Below, piece by piece: positions 35,830-49,379 of a stretch of 64,000 nt of DNA. Below the pieces are notes generated by a model, which had not been told where the DNA came from, did no database searches, and was given only the letters and a program-made list of their open reading frames with translations. The position numbers and the translations under genes were made by a program. The number at the start of each line of letters is the position of its first letter. Position 1 is the stretch's first letter. This stretch comes from Acipenser ruthenus. Taxonomy: Eukaryota > Chordata > Actinopteri > Acipenseriformes > Acipenseridae. The stretch is from NCBI RefSeq assembly GCF_902713425.1, contig NC_081201.1:28610113-28674112 (forward strand). The letters run 5' to 3'.

Positions 35830-36943
35830 AACACATTGCACTTCACACATTTCCAAAACCGACAGACTCTTTTAGTGTTCTAGTCAGCAAGTTTTTTAGT
35901 TCATCTTCATCCTCTAGACCTCTTGGTAAGAAGATGCCCATCATGCATGTTGAAGCACATGCCATCCTCCTGCAGTCTTCCTCCTGTTCATAAATATTGA
36001 TGGAAATCCTAACGGAGGTATAGCATCAGCACCAGTTATGAAGGTCAGCAGATCTTCAAATATTAATTCTATTTCATTTGTTATTGGAAAATACAACAAT
36101 AATACGATTTACACATCTATAATGTGAAATGCTTTATTATGTATATGCATGCAAGAGTACATGAGGTTAAGGAAAGCTTGACCCAGGCTTAAGTCCATTA
36201 TCGATTTACTTTCACATAATATCCAAATTCAAATGAGATGTGTGCATTTCAAAGGGTAATCCTAAACATAATGCCTCCAAGTTTTTTTTTCCTGTAACTG
36301 TTTTGTTACAGCAAACTATTTTGTGCCCTGAATTCATGTATATTTTTGTTGTATGAATATTATTCCAATAGCATATAATTTGTTTGCCTTGTGCACTCCA
36401 GTCAATGTCAAACAAAACTTCTGAAAAGGGTTTTTGTAATTCTGGTTTCCTCATATTTGTGACGATTGGTTGGAAAGCAAACACGTTTTCCTTTACCATT
36501 TCCCACAGGTTCCCACAACTATATGGAGGATAAATCGTGCCAAAATTAAAATAAATAACGAAATAAATAAATAAAAATGCGAAATACATTACATTACATT
36601 TATTTATTTATTTATTTTCATTTTGGCACAATCTGTTCACTCTAGTATTTCTTATTGAGCGTCAATCATACTGGAAGGGCGGGACACTGCCTCTGGTGAG
36701 TTCGACTAACTAATGTCCTCTGCAAGCAAGTGGTTGTTGTTTAAGGCTTACCTGAAGTAGAGAAGTATCAGATAACGCTGGTTGTTGTGGTTCAGACGTA
36801 CTATGGAGTCTTCTCCCGGTAACAGAGTTGAGTGTGCTGCAGAGGATGGATGTGGAGTCTGGTCAGACGGAGGAGGATCAACATGTTCCAGAGGTAGAAT
36901 TTGCTTCTCGGTGGGGTCTCCCCAAATCAGGCAAGGTTGTATT
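35830..36943 (-). pseudogene. Relic of a HECT-domain (G2E3-like) ubiquitin ligase gene
   Basis: Two parts are seen on the minus strand. A 192-bp exon (36,943-36,752) has ctttgcag before it and gtaagcc after it and encodes a proline-rich stretch (LEHVDPPPSDQTPHPSS). A second block has LWEMVKENVFAFQPIV and PFSEVLFDIDWSAQG (about 36,520-36,390). Farther on come FEDLLTFITGADAIPPLGF (about 36,060-36,000) and, in another frame, ASTCMMGIFLPRGLED to ESVGFGNV (about 35,965-35,840). Those words match the C-terminal half of HECT-like proteins called G2/M-specific E3 ligase-like in fish, whose signature is FxTGxDxIPPLGF then ANTCxxxLxLP. The middle is lost and the frame is broken. A retained intron argues against a retrocopy. 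Whether the parent is a host gene or a transposon passenger is unknown. Confidence 0.65.
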
Positions 36944-36978
36944 CTGCAAAGAAAAAGGGACATATCAACAGCTTTCTA

Positions 36979-37190
36979 CTGTGTGGTCCAGTGTTTAAAG
37001 AAAAGGGCTTCTAACCAGGAGCTCCCCGGTTCAATTCCCACCTCAGCCACTGACTCATTGTGTGACCCTGAGCAAGTCACTTAATCTCCTTGTGCTCCGT
37101 CTTTCGGGTGAGACTTAGTTGTAAGTAACTCTGCAGCTGATGCATAGTTCACACACTCTAGTCTCTGTAAATCTGCAAAAAATAAACAAA
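36979..37190 (+). mobile_element. Diverged tRNA-derived SINE
   Basis: This has an A-box-like GTGGTCCAGTGTTTAAAG, a B box CCGGTTCAATTCCCACC and a conserved core TGTGTGACCCTGAGCAAGTC, then an A-rich end (AATAAACAAATAATAAC). The core is of the MIR/V-SINE kind. Its head differs from the SINE at 24,662. Confidence 0.78.
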
Positions 37191-37800
37191 TAATAACAAA
37201 TAATATGGAGTGGAAATGCCCAAGTGATCACGCATTACAGACAAGCAGAAATGAAATATCTTATGGAGAGCAAGTTGTTTTAATTTCCTACAAGAAAAAG
37301 ACGTTTTGAATTGGAAATTCAACAATGTTCCTTTAGTTTTTTTGTTTTTGTTTTTGTTTTTTTATTTACTTTTGTTTTTTGGTAAAGAAAGAATTGCTTA
37401 GTTGTAACTACTTTCCCACCCCCTCCTCCAAAAACAGCCGTGCCCCCATAACCTTACAACCCGAGGCTGAGTAAACACTTGTGATACGCTGACTTTTCTG
37501 TCTCTGCTGGGTATGGTTGACTGGATTAGACTGGCCTGAACTGGACTGTCGAGGCAATTCCCCTCCCCTGCCGTTTCACAAGAAATTGTATTCAGGGCTT
37601 GAACCGAGCCTGTATAAATGATATTATTCGAACACATCTTCAGGAGGAATAGTTTTTAGAATGTACTTTTAAATGCAATTAAATCACATTAACATCGACG
37701 GGCAATGTACTCTTGCAAAGACGTGATTATCAAACAGCCAGCTAGGTTCGTTGTCCGTACAGAATGAATGGTCTTTAAAATACAGTATTTAAAGTGACCT

Positions 37801-37868
<68 letters not shown>
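37801..37868. repeat. (ATT)n microsatellite
   Basis: About 68 bp of ATT units with one AGT interruption near the start. Confidence 0.97.
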
Positions 37869-39019
37869 TTTAACAGAGCTTGTCTGGTATCTTTCAAAAT
37901 GTGTTCTTAATGTCATTGCGATTAAATTGATTACATACGCGATATTTATGTAAAGATTTGACAAACGTTCAACTAATTATATTTTTCTAGCAGTCATGTG
38001 GATTGTGCAGTGAAATACTGACACCTTGTTCTCGCCATTTTATTAACGTCTTTTGTAACAAATTGTATATTTAAGAAGTGTGATACATGCACTGGTGGTG
38101 CTTAGTTATTGTATTCTACCAATAAGAGGTTTTATCAACCAGACTCAACATTTCCGGTTTCACATCTACGTTTTAATATAAATGATTTCTTTTTAAAGCC
38201 TGATTATATAAAACAGTTCATATAGTGAAACACTAAAACAAACGGTTTGATTATTTTTAGTTCCCCTTTTAGTTAAATTTCATTCTGGCATCTCGCTCAT
38301 AACTGGATTGAAAGCAGCTGCCTCAAAATATCTCCAGTCAGCTTAAATTTGCACGTAGCACAGCCCAAAAAATAAACACTGGGCTACAGAATTTGACCCA
38401 GTTTCTACTGGGTCCTAATGCCAACGTTCATCAAGAGGTCAAGAAACACTGCTTAACCCAGGGGTAGGCAAACCTCTTACGAGGTCCTAAAATACTTTTA
38501 ACAACACGGTGAACCTTGAGTGGAATTCCACCCTGAATTCAAAGTAAAATGTATTTGCATAGCCAACAAAACATCTTTTTATGTGTTAAGGTTTGGGGTT
38601 TTTTTCCATTACTGGAAGTTTTAACAAGTCTGAACAGATCCAGGCACAGCAATTATTCATCAGTTAAATCTAGAAAGTATTAATAGTTTTGCAAAAGATG
38701 GGGAAGTAAGATCATGTACTATTTCTTTATAAAACTTTCTGTTGACAGTTTTTTTCCCCAGTTTAAGAAGCTATGAAGTTTTCTTTCACTCCAAATCATG
38801 TGTTGCAATGCATTCAGCACTAGACATTTAATTTGATTCCACAGACAGATATTTTGATCAGTAAACATTGACTTTAAAAAGTATTACTATCAGTTAATGT
38901 TAGTTAATGTCTTTTCTTTGGGGGGGGGCTGGGGCAAGGGGGGGATTTTGTTTGGGCTCACATGATGTAACGTAACACATTAAGTGAATTTACAAAAGGA
39001 CAGATTTATTAAAGAGAAA

Positions 39020-39077
39020 ATGCTTTGTTAATCATAGTTAACATGATTTGTTAACCATAGTTAACATGCTTTGTTAA
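39020..39077. repeat. 23-bp tandem repeat with GTTAAC cores
   Basis: Two and a half copies of a unit ATGNTTTGTTAANCATAGTTAAC are adjacent. The GTTAA...TTAAC spacing recalls HNF1-type half sites, but no function is claimed. Confidence 0.8.
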
Positions 39078-39224
39078 AGACTAGGTCCTCAGTCATGTAC
39101 AGGGCAGACAAAACGAGAATACACTTGTATCTATTAGAATGTGCCCCAAGTTTCATTGTGTAGCATCTCTGCTGTAATGTAAATCTGATTTGGGACTTCA
39201 AAACAAACACAGAAACAATGTATT

Positions 39225-39929
39225 TGAAAAAAAAAAGGTTTATTTGCTTATTAACCGCCTATATAAAAGTAAAAAAAAATGTGCAAAGTAGGTGTTTGAA
39301 TATCAAATACATTGAGTAACAGAGGCATCATTAGTGGGGTACCATATAAAACTATACAAAGGTTTACAAGAAAAGTTAACAGTGCGATTCCTAACACAAT
39401 TAATACTAAGAATAACTGAAACCTCCCAGACAAATATGCTTGCCACAATTATTGTGTTTTGTTAGCCTTTTCTGTTATAGAAATAAAACATGAGTTAATT
39501 CATATTTGGTGAGGTCTTCAACAGTAACATACTTTAAACCCCTTCATTACAAATACAGCTGCCATTTGTTTAGAGATTGAGGTAAATCTTCAAAGAAACA
39601 TATTTAATCTGCTTCTTGTAAACAGATTAGCCACTCAAATTTAAACATCCATTTAAGCCACTTAAGTTTCTAAAAATACATTCAGTGAGAATAAACATGT
39701 TGGGCTGCAACAAGTCAATTTTCATAGTCTTGAAGTAGGCTCACTGAAATACTTTTACAATTATTCTGATTATTGAGGTAGTGTCTACTTATAAGTACGG
39801 ACAAAACATTGTGTATCAATATTGATATGTCTTTGTATGTGCAATGAGCATTTAAAACAACTTCCAAGACATTTATGTCTGATTAATCACATCATGATCG
39901 ACTGGCAACTCCCATGGTCACTTTGGGTG
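39225..39929 (-). other. ddit4: DDIT4 3' UTR
   Basis: This follows the DDIT4 stop on the minus strand. An AATAAA signal on that strand lies at about 39,238-39,244 (GCAAATAAACC), giving a 3' UTR of about 700 nt, a length usual for this gene. Confidence 0.6.
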
Positions 39930-40798
39930 TTAGCACTCCTCAATGACAAGTTCTTCTGAACTGTACAACTTCTTTTTGATTACTCTAAACCCAGTGTTCA
40001 GTCTCAAAGCATGTCTTAATATTGGTGCAGAAGGAGATCTTGGAGCAAAGAGGTCCTGGATCATTGGCCAGAGACCCCCAGATTCCAGTCTCAACACAAG
40101 AGTCAGCTGAAAAGTAGGGACCAGGTCTGGATCCACAGCAATCTGCTCAACGCTTTGACATGCATCTGACTGCTCAACACATAGGTTGATAAGTGCTCCA
40201 CGCAGTCCACAGGGTTCACTAGCCGCTAAGTGAAGAAGTTCTTGACCAATGTGCTCCATCAGCTGGTCGGGGATGAGCAGTTTGGAGCACCTCAAAGCGC
40301 TATCTTTCGCCTCTGTGAGACTCTGTTCAATCAGGTCCACCACTTCAGAGCAAAGGGTCTCCTCCACAGGGTCATACAAGAAATCGGATTCTGACAGAGA
40401 GACACTGTCTACACTGTCTAATCCTATGAAAATAAGGACAATGAGTTTAGATTACATTATTCATCAATCACTTCAAAAATACACTTCAATCAATCATTAT
40501 AAGGTTGAGTTATACGAACCGAAGTCAAGTTTACAAACGCGTGTAGAAGTTATTACATGCCACTCTCAAACAATCCAGCTACAGTTAAACGTGGTTACTC
40601 CGTGTATTTTCAATTAGTTCTCTTACCGGAATGAGAAAAGACGTTCCTGAAGTGTTCGTCGTCTGAATGTAGGCTGTGGTTACTGAAGTCTGTTAGTTTC
40701 TGCATGATTTTCCCCCAAGAAAGTCTCTTGGAACTGGCATCATCAGTCGCCGCGGAGCAGGGCAAGCTGCTGTCAGGAGTCGTACACAAGGCAGGCAT
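39930..40798 (-). CDS. ddit4: DNA damage-inducible transcript 4 (REDD1), mTORC1 inhibitor
   Basis: This stress-induced cytosolic protein restrains mTORC1 through the TSC1/TSC2 complex. Coding exons on the minus strand are 40,798-40,627 and 40,423-39,930, joined by a 203-bp GT-AG intron with phase kept. They total 666 nt, 221 aa (human 232). The N-terminal third is Ser-rich and poorly conserved. The C-terminal domain carries the family blocks EPCGLRGALINLCVEQ, DPDLVPTFQLTLVLRLE and GFRVIKKKLYSSEELVIEEC, ending exactly like other DDIT4 proteins. The leader exon is noncoding (about 41,200-41,080), and exon 2 starts at 40,877 after ggcaatgcag. The start codon at MPALCTTPDSS is the first ATG of the spliced frame. 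DDIT4L is excluded by the C-terminus and by synteny with DNAJB12. No lesion is seen. Confidence 0.96.
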
Positions 40799-41079
40799 GA
40801 CTGATGTAGAGTAGCTGTGAAGATCCGTATCTTCTGTTTTAAGCGTTTTAATTGTATTTGTTCAAACTGTTGGATACCTGCATTGCCATAATAAAAAGAA
40901 GACCTTAATCAAAATTTGACCAGTACAAATGTTGGCACTGTTAACATTGTTTTACATCGCTTAAACTGGATTTTAATACCGCTAACGCTATCAAGAAGCT
41001 AGCTTTTAACTTCAGTCTAAAAGTAAAAAAAAAAAAAACACAAATATACAAGTAATCGAAAATCATAATTCATACTTAC

Positions 41080-41310
41080 AGTAATGTTCTTCCACTACAT
41101 TTGATACGGTACTTATGATGAATATATTACAGTGCTATTTCAGTTGTTTGTTGCAAGGCTACTTTGCAACCCTGAAAGTGCTTTCGTTCTGTACCCCCCA
41201 GGTACTAGCCTAGCAGGGACAAGGCTGTTTAAATAGCTGAACGCCCAGCACGAATAGAGACCGCCCAGCATTCACTTTCCTAGCCAATCAGGGTATAGCT
41301 CACGTTCACA
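41080..41310 (-). promoter_or_regulatory. ddit4: DDIT4 promoter and noncoding exon 1
   Basis: On the minus strand a TATA-like TATTTAAA lies at 41,228-41,235, giving a start near 41,200. Upstream is a CCAAT box in reverse (GATTGGC on the gene strand, about 41,283-41,288). The hypoxia-response core GAACGTGAGC lies at about 41,299-41,307. Exon 1 ends ACATTACT before gtaagtatg at 41,079. DDIT4 is a known HIF-1 target in vertebrates, so the ACGTG core fits; binding is inferred. Confidence 0.65.
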
Positions 41311-42757
41311 ACGTTCGAGTCCTGCCTGGTAACATTTTATACCCTGAGGGAGTGATCACTGGGACCTACCATCCCCCGTTCCAAAAAGAAATACAAATCA
41401 GTAAACTTGCACATGCATAGGAGTACAAGGATAAAACCAATCAACTTGAACGATGATTTCATTGTCTGGTATCTATCTGTCTATCTGTCTATCTATCTAC
41501 CTAGTACCTGTAAATATTTGCAGACCTCTGTTGAATATATTTGCAGCCCTCTGAGTGTTTACCTCTGTTTTACTAAAAATGACTTGAATGAAGTGCTTCT
41601 ATTGTAATTCAGCGCTATGTGGATAAAATCATCGAATCTACATATACAGACAGTCGCAAAAAGGATTGTATGTTTTAATAGGCGTTTGTTAGGCAATGAC
41701 TAAGTCTAGACATTGTAGAACTCATACACCTCCAAGCCCACCACCGCCATTGATTTTTATTTTATTTTATGTATGTTACACTATTTCTGTTCCTAAACTA
41801 ATGCGGTGCTTATATTGCATTTATTTTATATAATAACTAATTGGGTGACAAATACAATATATTTCTTATAAGGTATAATTAAATTCCTTATAACTGGAAA
41901 TAAATATGTAACCGTGATATACTGTGGGTTGATTGTCATTGTAAACATGGCTTAAATATAATACCGAACTGATAAACTTCTGTTTAAACAGGATAGGTTT
42001 ATCACTGCCTTGAAAAAAAAACAAAAAAACAAAAACAATTTAGAGTGAGCTTGGCTCCACGTACTGTTAGCCAGAACCTCAACTACACAGAAGAAACAAT
42101 GGCAGTTAAAAACACAAGGCGCTTCTACGGGGTCCTACCGTCCGCCCTGTTCAAATTCAAATTCAAACACTGTATTGAAATACTGTTCAAATTCATATTG
42201 TGTAATGGAGAGCTATTCATTAAAGTATTATAAAAGATATATGAAGAATGTATCAAAACAACCAGTCTTCACAAATGCATGTTTACAGCCAGACCCTCCT
42301 TGTTATTTTCTCAGTGGACACAGAAGTTGTGTTGGATGTCTGCCAAAAAAAACACATTGTACAGCTTGGAACAAAATGTACAGAACAGACATAGGAGCCC
42401 ATTGTAAAGAATAAAGGAACACTTAATGTAAACATTGTATTCTCAATTAGATGTTCTTCAATAAAAATGCTTCCCTGCTCAGTTGGTCTGATGTGCCAAA
42501 ATGTGTGCCTATTGTTTATAAAAGGAAAAACAAAATTAGCATAACAGCAAGAAACGATTTAGTTGATGGCAGTCCATCAAAAGTATAATCGTAGAATATG
42601 TCATAATACTAAAAGAAGACTCGGAGACGTTGAAAAAGACTTCTAGTGGAAACGTTTTTAGTATTACAAAATATTGCACTGTCACGTGATCTTTTGTGTC
42701 TAGATAGTGGGTTGGAGGTGGTTGACTCTCTTTATGAACCAGATGTGCTTTCTTGGC

Positions 42758-42789
<32 letters not shown>

Positions 42790-45700
42790 ACGAAACAGTA
42801 CATTCTATTCAGCTCGCAGAATGAACAGACGAGTTTAACTTGAGCCAGTTCTGCCTCAGAATGCAATGTTTTCCTTAATTTAAATAAAAAAGGCAACTGA
42901 CACACTGAAAGCCGAATCAACAATTTGTGACCAGATGCTTACATAAGTTTGTTTGGCATTACCTAATAATACATAACTAACTAAAAACAATAAATAGTGC
43001 TGGAAAACATTAAATCTGTGGTACTAGTACAGTATATAAAAAAGGGTTCAACAGAAGGGACTTTATGATTTTCTATGTAACACCAGAGTCTAGTGCTTGT
43101 TGACATTAACGGGTTAGTATAGTTTGTTAGAAATCATGGTATATTTTTTGTTAGCTGTGTATTTAGAGATACTGTATCCCAAAACCACTGTCCTTAAGGA
43201 GCAGAAAGAATAAATATGTAAGTCGATAAACTGCACTATCTTGTTTAACTGAAGCCATCTGTGATGCACACAGTGTTTTTCTTTTTTTTTTTTTACCCTA
43301 AAGTAAGCTGTTTACAGCATACGCTCTGCTCTTAATGGACACTAGTTCATTGTATGGAACTCTGCCAAAAGAAACATTGTAGTGGCATGTGACTCAGCTT
43401 GGAACAAACCGTCCAGAAAGGAGCAGGATGAAAATAGAACACATGTGCAATGTAAACTTAACATTAAAATGTGTTGTTTCTTCACATTCAAATACATTTT
43501 TAATGATTGTCCCACTTCCACTAGCTAACAAGGGTTTAGTATTTTCAAAATTATAGAAATATCATAGATCATATCATAAAACCAAAATGATACATTACGT
43601 CAATAAATTACAATTAAAGTACATTATATGCTGACAGTGATGTATTTTTATTGGCAGACAAAGGCTAAATAGCTAGCTTCACTAAATAGTTCCTCCCGTG
43701 CCAAATTTACTCCAGATTTTCTGTAAAAAGGAAGAACACACTGGTAATGATAACAGTAGTGTAGGTAAAAATACCAGCATTTACATAATGAGTTAATAAT
43801 TGAGAGTGTTCTACAATTACCATTTTGTTTTTCTTTAAGGAACACTGGTCCCTATTCACAAAGGTTTAGCTGGAGAATATTTTTAGTCGGTTCTTATGAA
43901 TAAAATACATTTTCATATCAATGAACCCATTCTACTGTAGACTTTAATTTTGTTTCTTTAGCAACCATCTTCAATAATATCAAACTTTATTCTAAATATA
44001 TCTAACTTTGAATAAACAGTGTTTGTGAATAGGGCATACCGGTGGATAATTTGTCATGGAGTAAATGTTTGGTGATTTAAATGACCTTGAATACATTTAC
44101 ACTTTCTAAAAAATATTAACTAGGGCTTTTCATCTCGCTGTTTTCACATATCTTCACAAATCACATATCGTATAGTCCCATATGATATGGGGCTGTAGTA
44201 ATTGTCTACACCCCAAAATATTCAGTAAAATAAACTTATACCAGGGTATGGACAGCTGTTTCTGAAAATGCATTCAGTCATGCATTCATTTTAAACTGAT
44301 TTAAAGTGTGATTTAAGTGTTTTTATTTTGGTATTTAAAGTTTACTTTATTATATATAATTACATGTAATGTGTGCATAATCACATAAAAGCCCTAACAT
44401 TAAGTAGTGCATTATAGTATTCACAAGATATAATTGGTAAGAAATATTGCAGTTTGATAGAGTATAGTCTTTAAGTTTAACCACAATACTAAAAGTTACA
44501 AAGGACCAGCATAATAAACACAGAAAATGAGCAGAATGCTTGCTTTCAGCCTAACTTCTATATCTATCTATGTTTCATCATCTGTATTTTTTTGATGTTG
44601 TCACATGGTTCATCAGCCTCATTGAATTTTATTGGTGAACATACATACTACATATACTGGCATTCAACTGATTTTTATTACTTCAGTCACAGTACAAAGT
44701 GTGCTCAATTTGAGCTTTTAAATAAACAACGTCGTCAATGGCTTTTTACAGTACCACAGACGTTTGTTTGCTTTGTAGGGAACATACCGCATGCATACTG
44801 ATATATCAAAAATAAACATTCAGACCCCAGGAATAATAAACAACTGTTCCTTGCAAACCAGTATGTAAGTTACCTGAGATAAGCACACATGTCATCATCA
44901 CAGAGCATATCTTTGTACAACTCTTTGAGGCTTGTTATGGCTATGTAGTATTTGTCAATGTACTGAGGCACAGTCTGTTATTTTTTTTGGGATTGTGTTA
45001 ATTTTCTGTTTTTAGTATTAAAATGATACATGAAAGATCAATTGAAAGATTAATACTGTAAATATTCTTACTTGTGAATACTTTAGAATTGATGCAGACA
45101 TCTTACAGTAATCATACTCTTTGAAGATATGTGGTCAAAAGAAAATGTGTTGTTTTGATTAACTGAAATCCTTGGGAGAGGTTTATCTCTCTCATGTTTC
45201 TCCAAACTGGGAATTGCTTTCAGTATAAACTCAATTATCCACTATCTAAGCAACAATAGGCCAGACACTGTATCATGTTATCTTTAAGGTTTTTCATTAA
45301 TAAAACAATTAATCATTTACCAATTAATCATTATATCTGGGGGGGGGGGGGGGGTCAAACTTTCTAGCTGGGGAAAAGTGTTTTGCAATAGACTTAGGGA
45401 ATGTGGTGCAAGATTGATTTTCACTTACTAACACTTCATTATGATTTCTTAAGTAAATTGAAAACAGCCCAGGTGTCTGTGACACTGAAACAGTTCCAGT
45501 ATCAGTTTGCTCGGAGTAAAGCAAGTCTGGTTAATAAAGTTTTACGAAATCCTATGAATGTTATTAAATATTGATATGAACCACACAACAGAAAATGTTA
45601 TCTTTCTTCACTGTTCTCTGTGTAATTTGATATCCATCTTCCCTCGAAGAATTCAGTCATCACTTTCAAACCTCTTTTCTAACATCCACGTGGCACGTGG

Positions 45701-46719
45701 ATATAATGGGGTTTTGACAGTTTAAAAAGACATAATAAGGGAAGAGTTTTGTGGTTGTTCTTACCAGTTTTCACTAAAACCAAACAAACCTTGCACATGT
45801 TTCGATGCTCTTAATAACTAAGTGCAATCATTAAAAGACTATTGAGGGAAAAGAGAGGTTAAAAAACAACTTATCAGTTATCTGGTTGTGTGAGGCAAAA
45901 TTACCTCCATAAATCTGTATGTCCTACTTGTAAGAAGAAAATATATTTTCACTCAAAAGAAATGTACTAACTTGATATAATGTAATATTTTTAAAAACTA
46001 TTTAATATCAGATCCCCTGTTACATAAGTTAACTTGTTAAACACATGATGCGCCTTCACTTGTTTGATGTAGAGTGTATACAAATAGATAAAAAATAAAA
46101 ACTATTACCACATTTAAATTAAGTTTCTAGACACAAATATATGACTTCACAAATGTACACTTTCCATAGAACCACACTATTTGTTTTGCACATAGACAGG
46201 TTTAAACAAAAGGTCTTGTTTTCCATTTAGAGAAGATCCCATTTTAGATGGAGCCTACTTATTAAAAAAAATAATAATGATTAGAGACACGATTCTATTC
46301 ATCTGGGTGTTCTGGTTTCAGACATGCCCCTAAAATGAGAAATTCTGTTAAAGTGTTAATAAAGAATTAAGAGATACAATTACAAAAGAGTTGTTTTTTT
46401 TCAGATGGGGGATTTTAGGATATGATAACCTCATATACACAGTGCATATTACAAATTACTGGACAGATATGTAAAGGCAATTTCTTTAAACATAATCATT
46501 GTATTTTGTTTTCAACTGAATACATCAGCTTGACATTTGTAGGGATTTCACCATATATAGGGTGTGCATTAGCTTTTCCCAGGGAAGATGGGGACAAAAA
46601 TACAAGTGTTAGTAACAGTTGGGTAGCTGCTGTGAAATATGAATTCCCAGTTAAAATAAAGTCACAGTTTACAAATAACGGTGGCCTTTGTTTTTTCAGG
46701 CGTCCTACTGCCTTTACAT
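41311..46719. other. Intergenic region between DDIT4 and ANAPC16
   Basis: No exon is recognised. Contents: a CTAT/CTGT array (41,466-41,500), C30 (42,760-42,789), two diverged related segments (about 42,270-42,420 and 43,310-43,450) and a double E-box palindrome (45,684-45,702). The stretch may hold regulatory DNA for DDIT4, but nothing proves it. Confidence 0.5.
42760..42789. repeat. C30 homopolymer
   Basis: Thirty consecutive C. Long G/C runs recur in this window (11,844-11,864, 45,341, 50,481). Confidence 0.95.
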
Positions 46720-48437
<1,718 letters not shown>

Positions 48438-48884
48438 CTTCTTGTCCTGAACCTGCAAGAACTAAAGTAAAACACTAAAATCCAGCGTATCTGTCCCAAT
48501 GCCAGATAATAGTAAATAATCTTCTAGGAAGGATTCTGTAGCCCACTAACCGAATAAAAACACAACTAGAAGCTTGTTCCTTTTATTAAAAGCAAATCAT
48601 ATAAAAATGCAAATAACCCGCCAATGCATTATCTGAAGAAACATGAACGCCTATTATTGTGTATTTTACAATCTCCCCATCACTGTATTAAAAAAAACAA
48701 AAAACAATCGCCTCCATTTATTTGAATAATTCCTCGAAGCTAAAAAAAACCAAAAACCCTGATCCAATCATGTCAAACTAAAACAACCGATACATTATAA
48801 TATTACAAATGTTATGGATTGTATAGTCTACACTTTTGTTTTTGTAACAAACAAAAAATCCACAGCTAATGTAATGTTCATACC

Positions 48885-49110
48885 TCCGAAATTTTCACAC
48901 AGCGTCGCAACTGCTAACGCAAGTTCGATTTACGGCAAACCTCAGTAAACAATATGTACGGCACACCCGGTGCTGTGTGGTGTTGGGAATATTCAGCTGG
49001 TTGTTGGATATCTGGTGGCGAGAAAGCTGATGTGTGAGGTTTTTAAAATCCAAAAGGTTCTAGATAGTACATTATACACTTCTAGAAAGTGGTGGGTTTT
49101 GTAGTTTTGC
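48885..49110. promoter_or_regulatory. Bidirectional promoter ANAPC16/ASCC1
   Basis: This is a CpG-containing, TATA-less stretch just upstream of ANAPC16 exon 1. It includes GTTTTGTAGTTTTGC (inverted ACTACAAAAC, about 49,097), akin to the ZNF143 word in DNAJB12 intron 1. In human the two genes are divergent from one promoter. Here only ANAPC16 has an intact body. Confidence 0.55.
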
Positions 49111-49379
49111 AAACAGATAAGGAGTCATATAATTTCACTCCATATGATTTCGGTAGTGTAGTGCTAAGTCATTATTTATTTATGTTTTTACATGGGGGGG
49201 GGGGTCTGGTTTTCCTTGTAAACGAAGAACGTTACAAATGTATGGCATTTGTGAGTCAATAATTACAGACTAGTAATAATGGATTTTCATATACCCCGGC
49301 TTTACAAATTATACTGTCTGTGTAGCTAGTTAACTAAATCCAATATTATAACAGCGAGAGAACATTCCAAGAGGAGGTT

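Larger units (their letters stand above)
37191..39219. other. Gene-free stretch between SINE and DDIT4 3' end
   Basis: It holds an (ATT)n array (37,801-37,868) and a 23-bp tandem repeat with GTTAAC cores (39,020-39,077). No exon is recognised. Confidence 0.55.

Noticed and set aside
36782-37084. 100-codon plus-strand frame
   Set aside because: Antisense of the HECT relic exon and part of a SINE.
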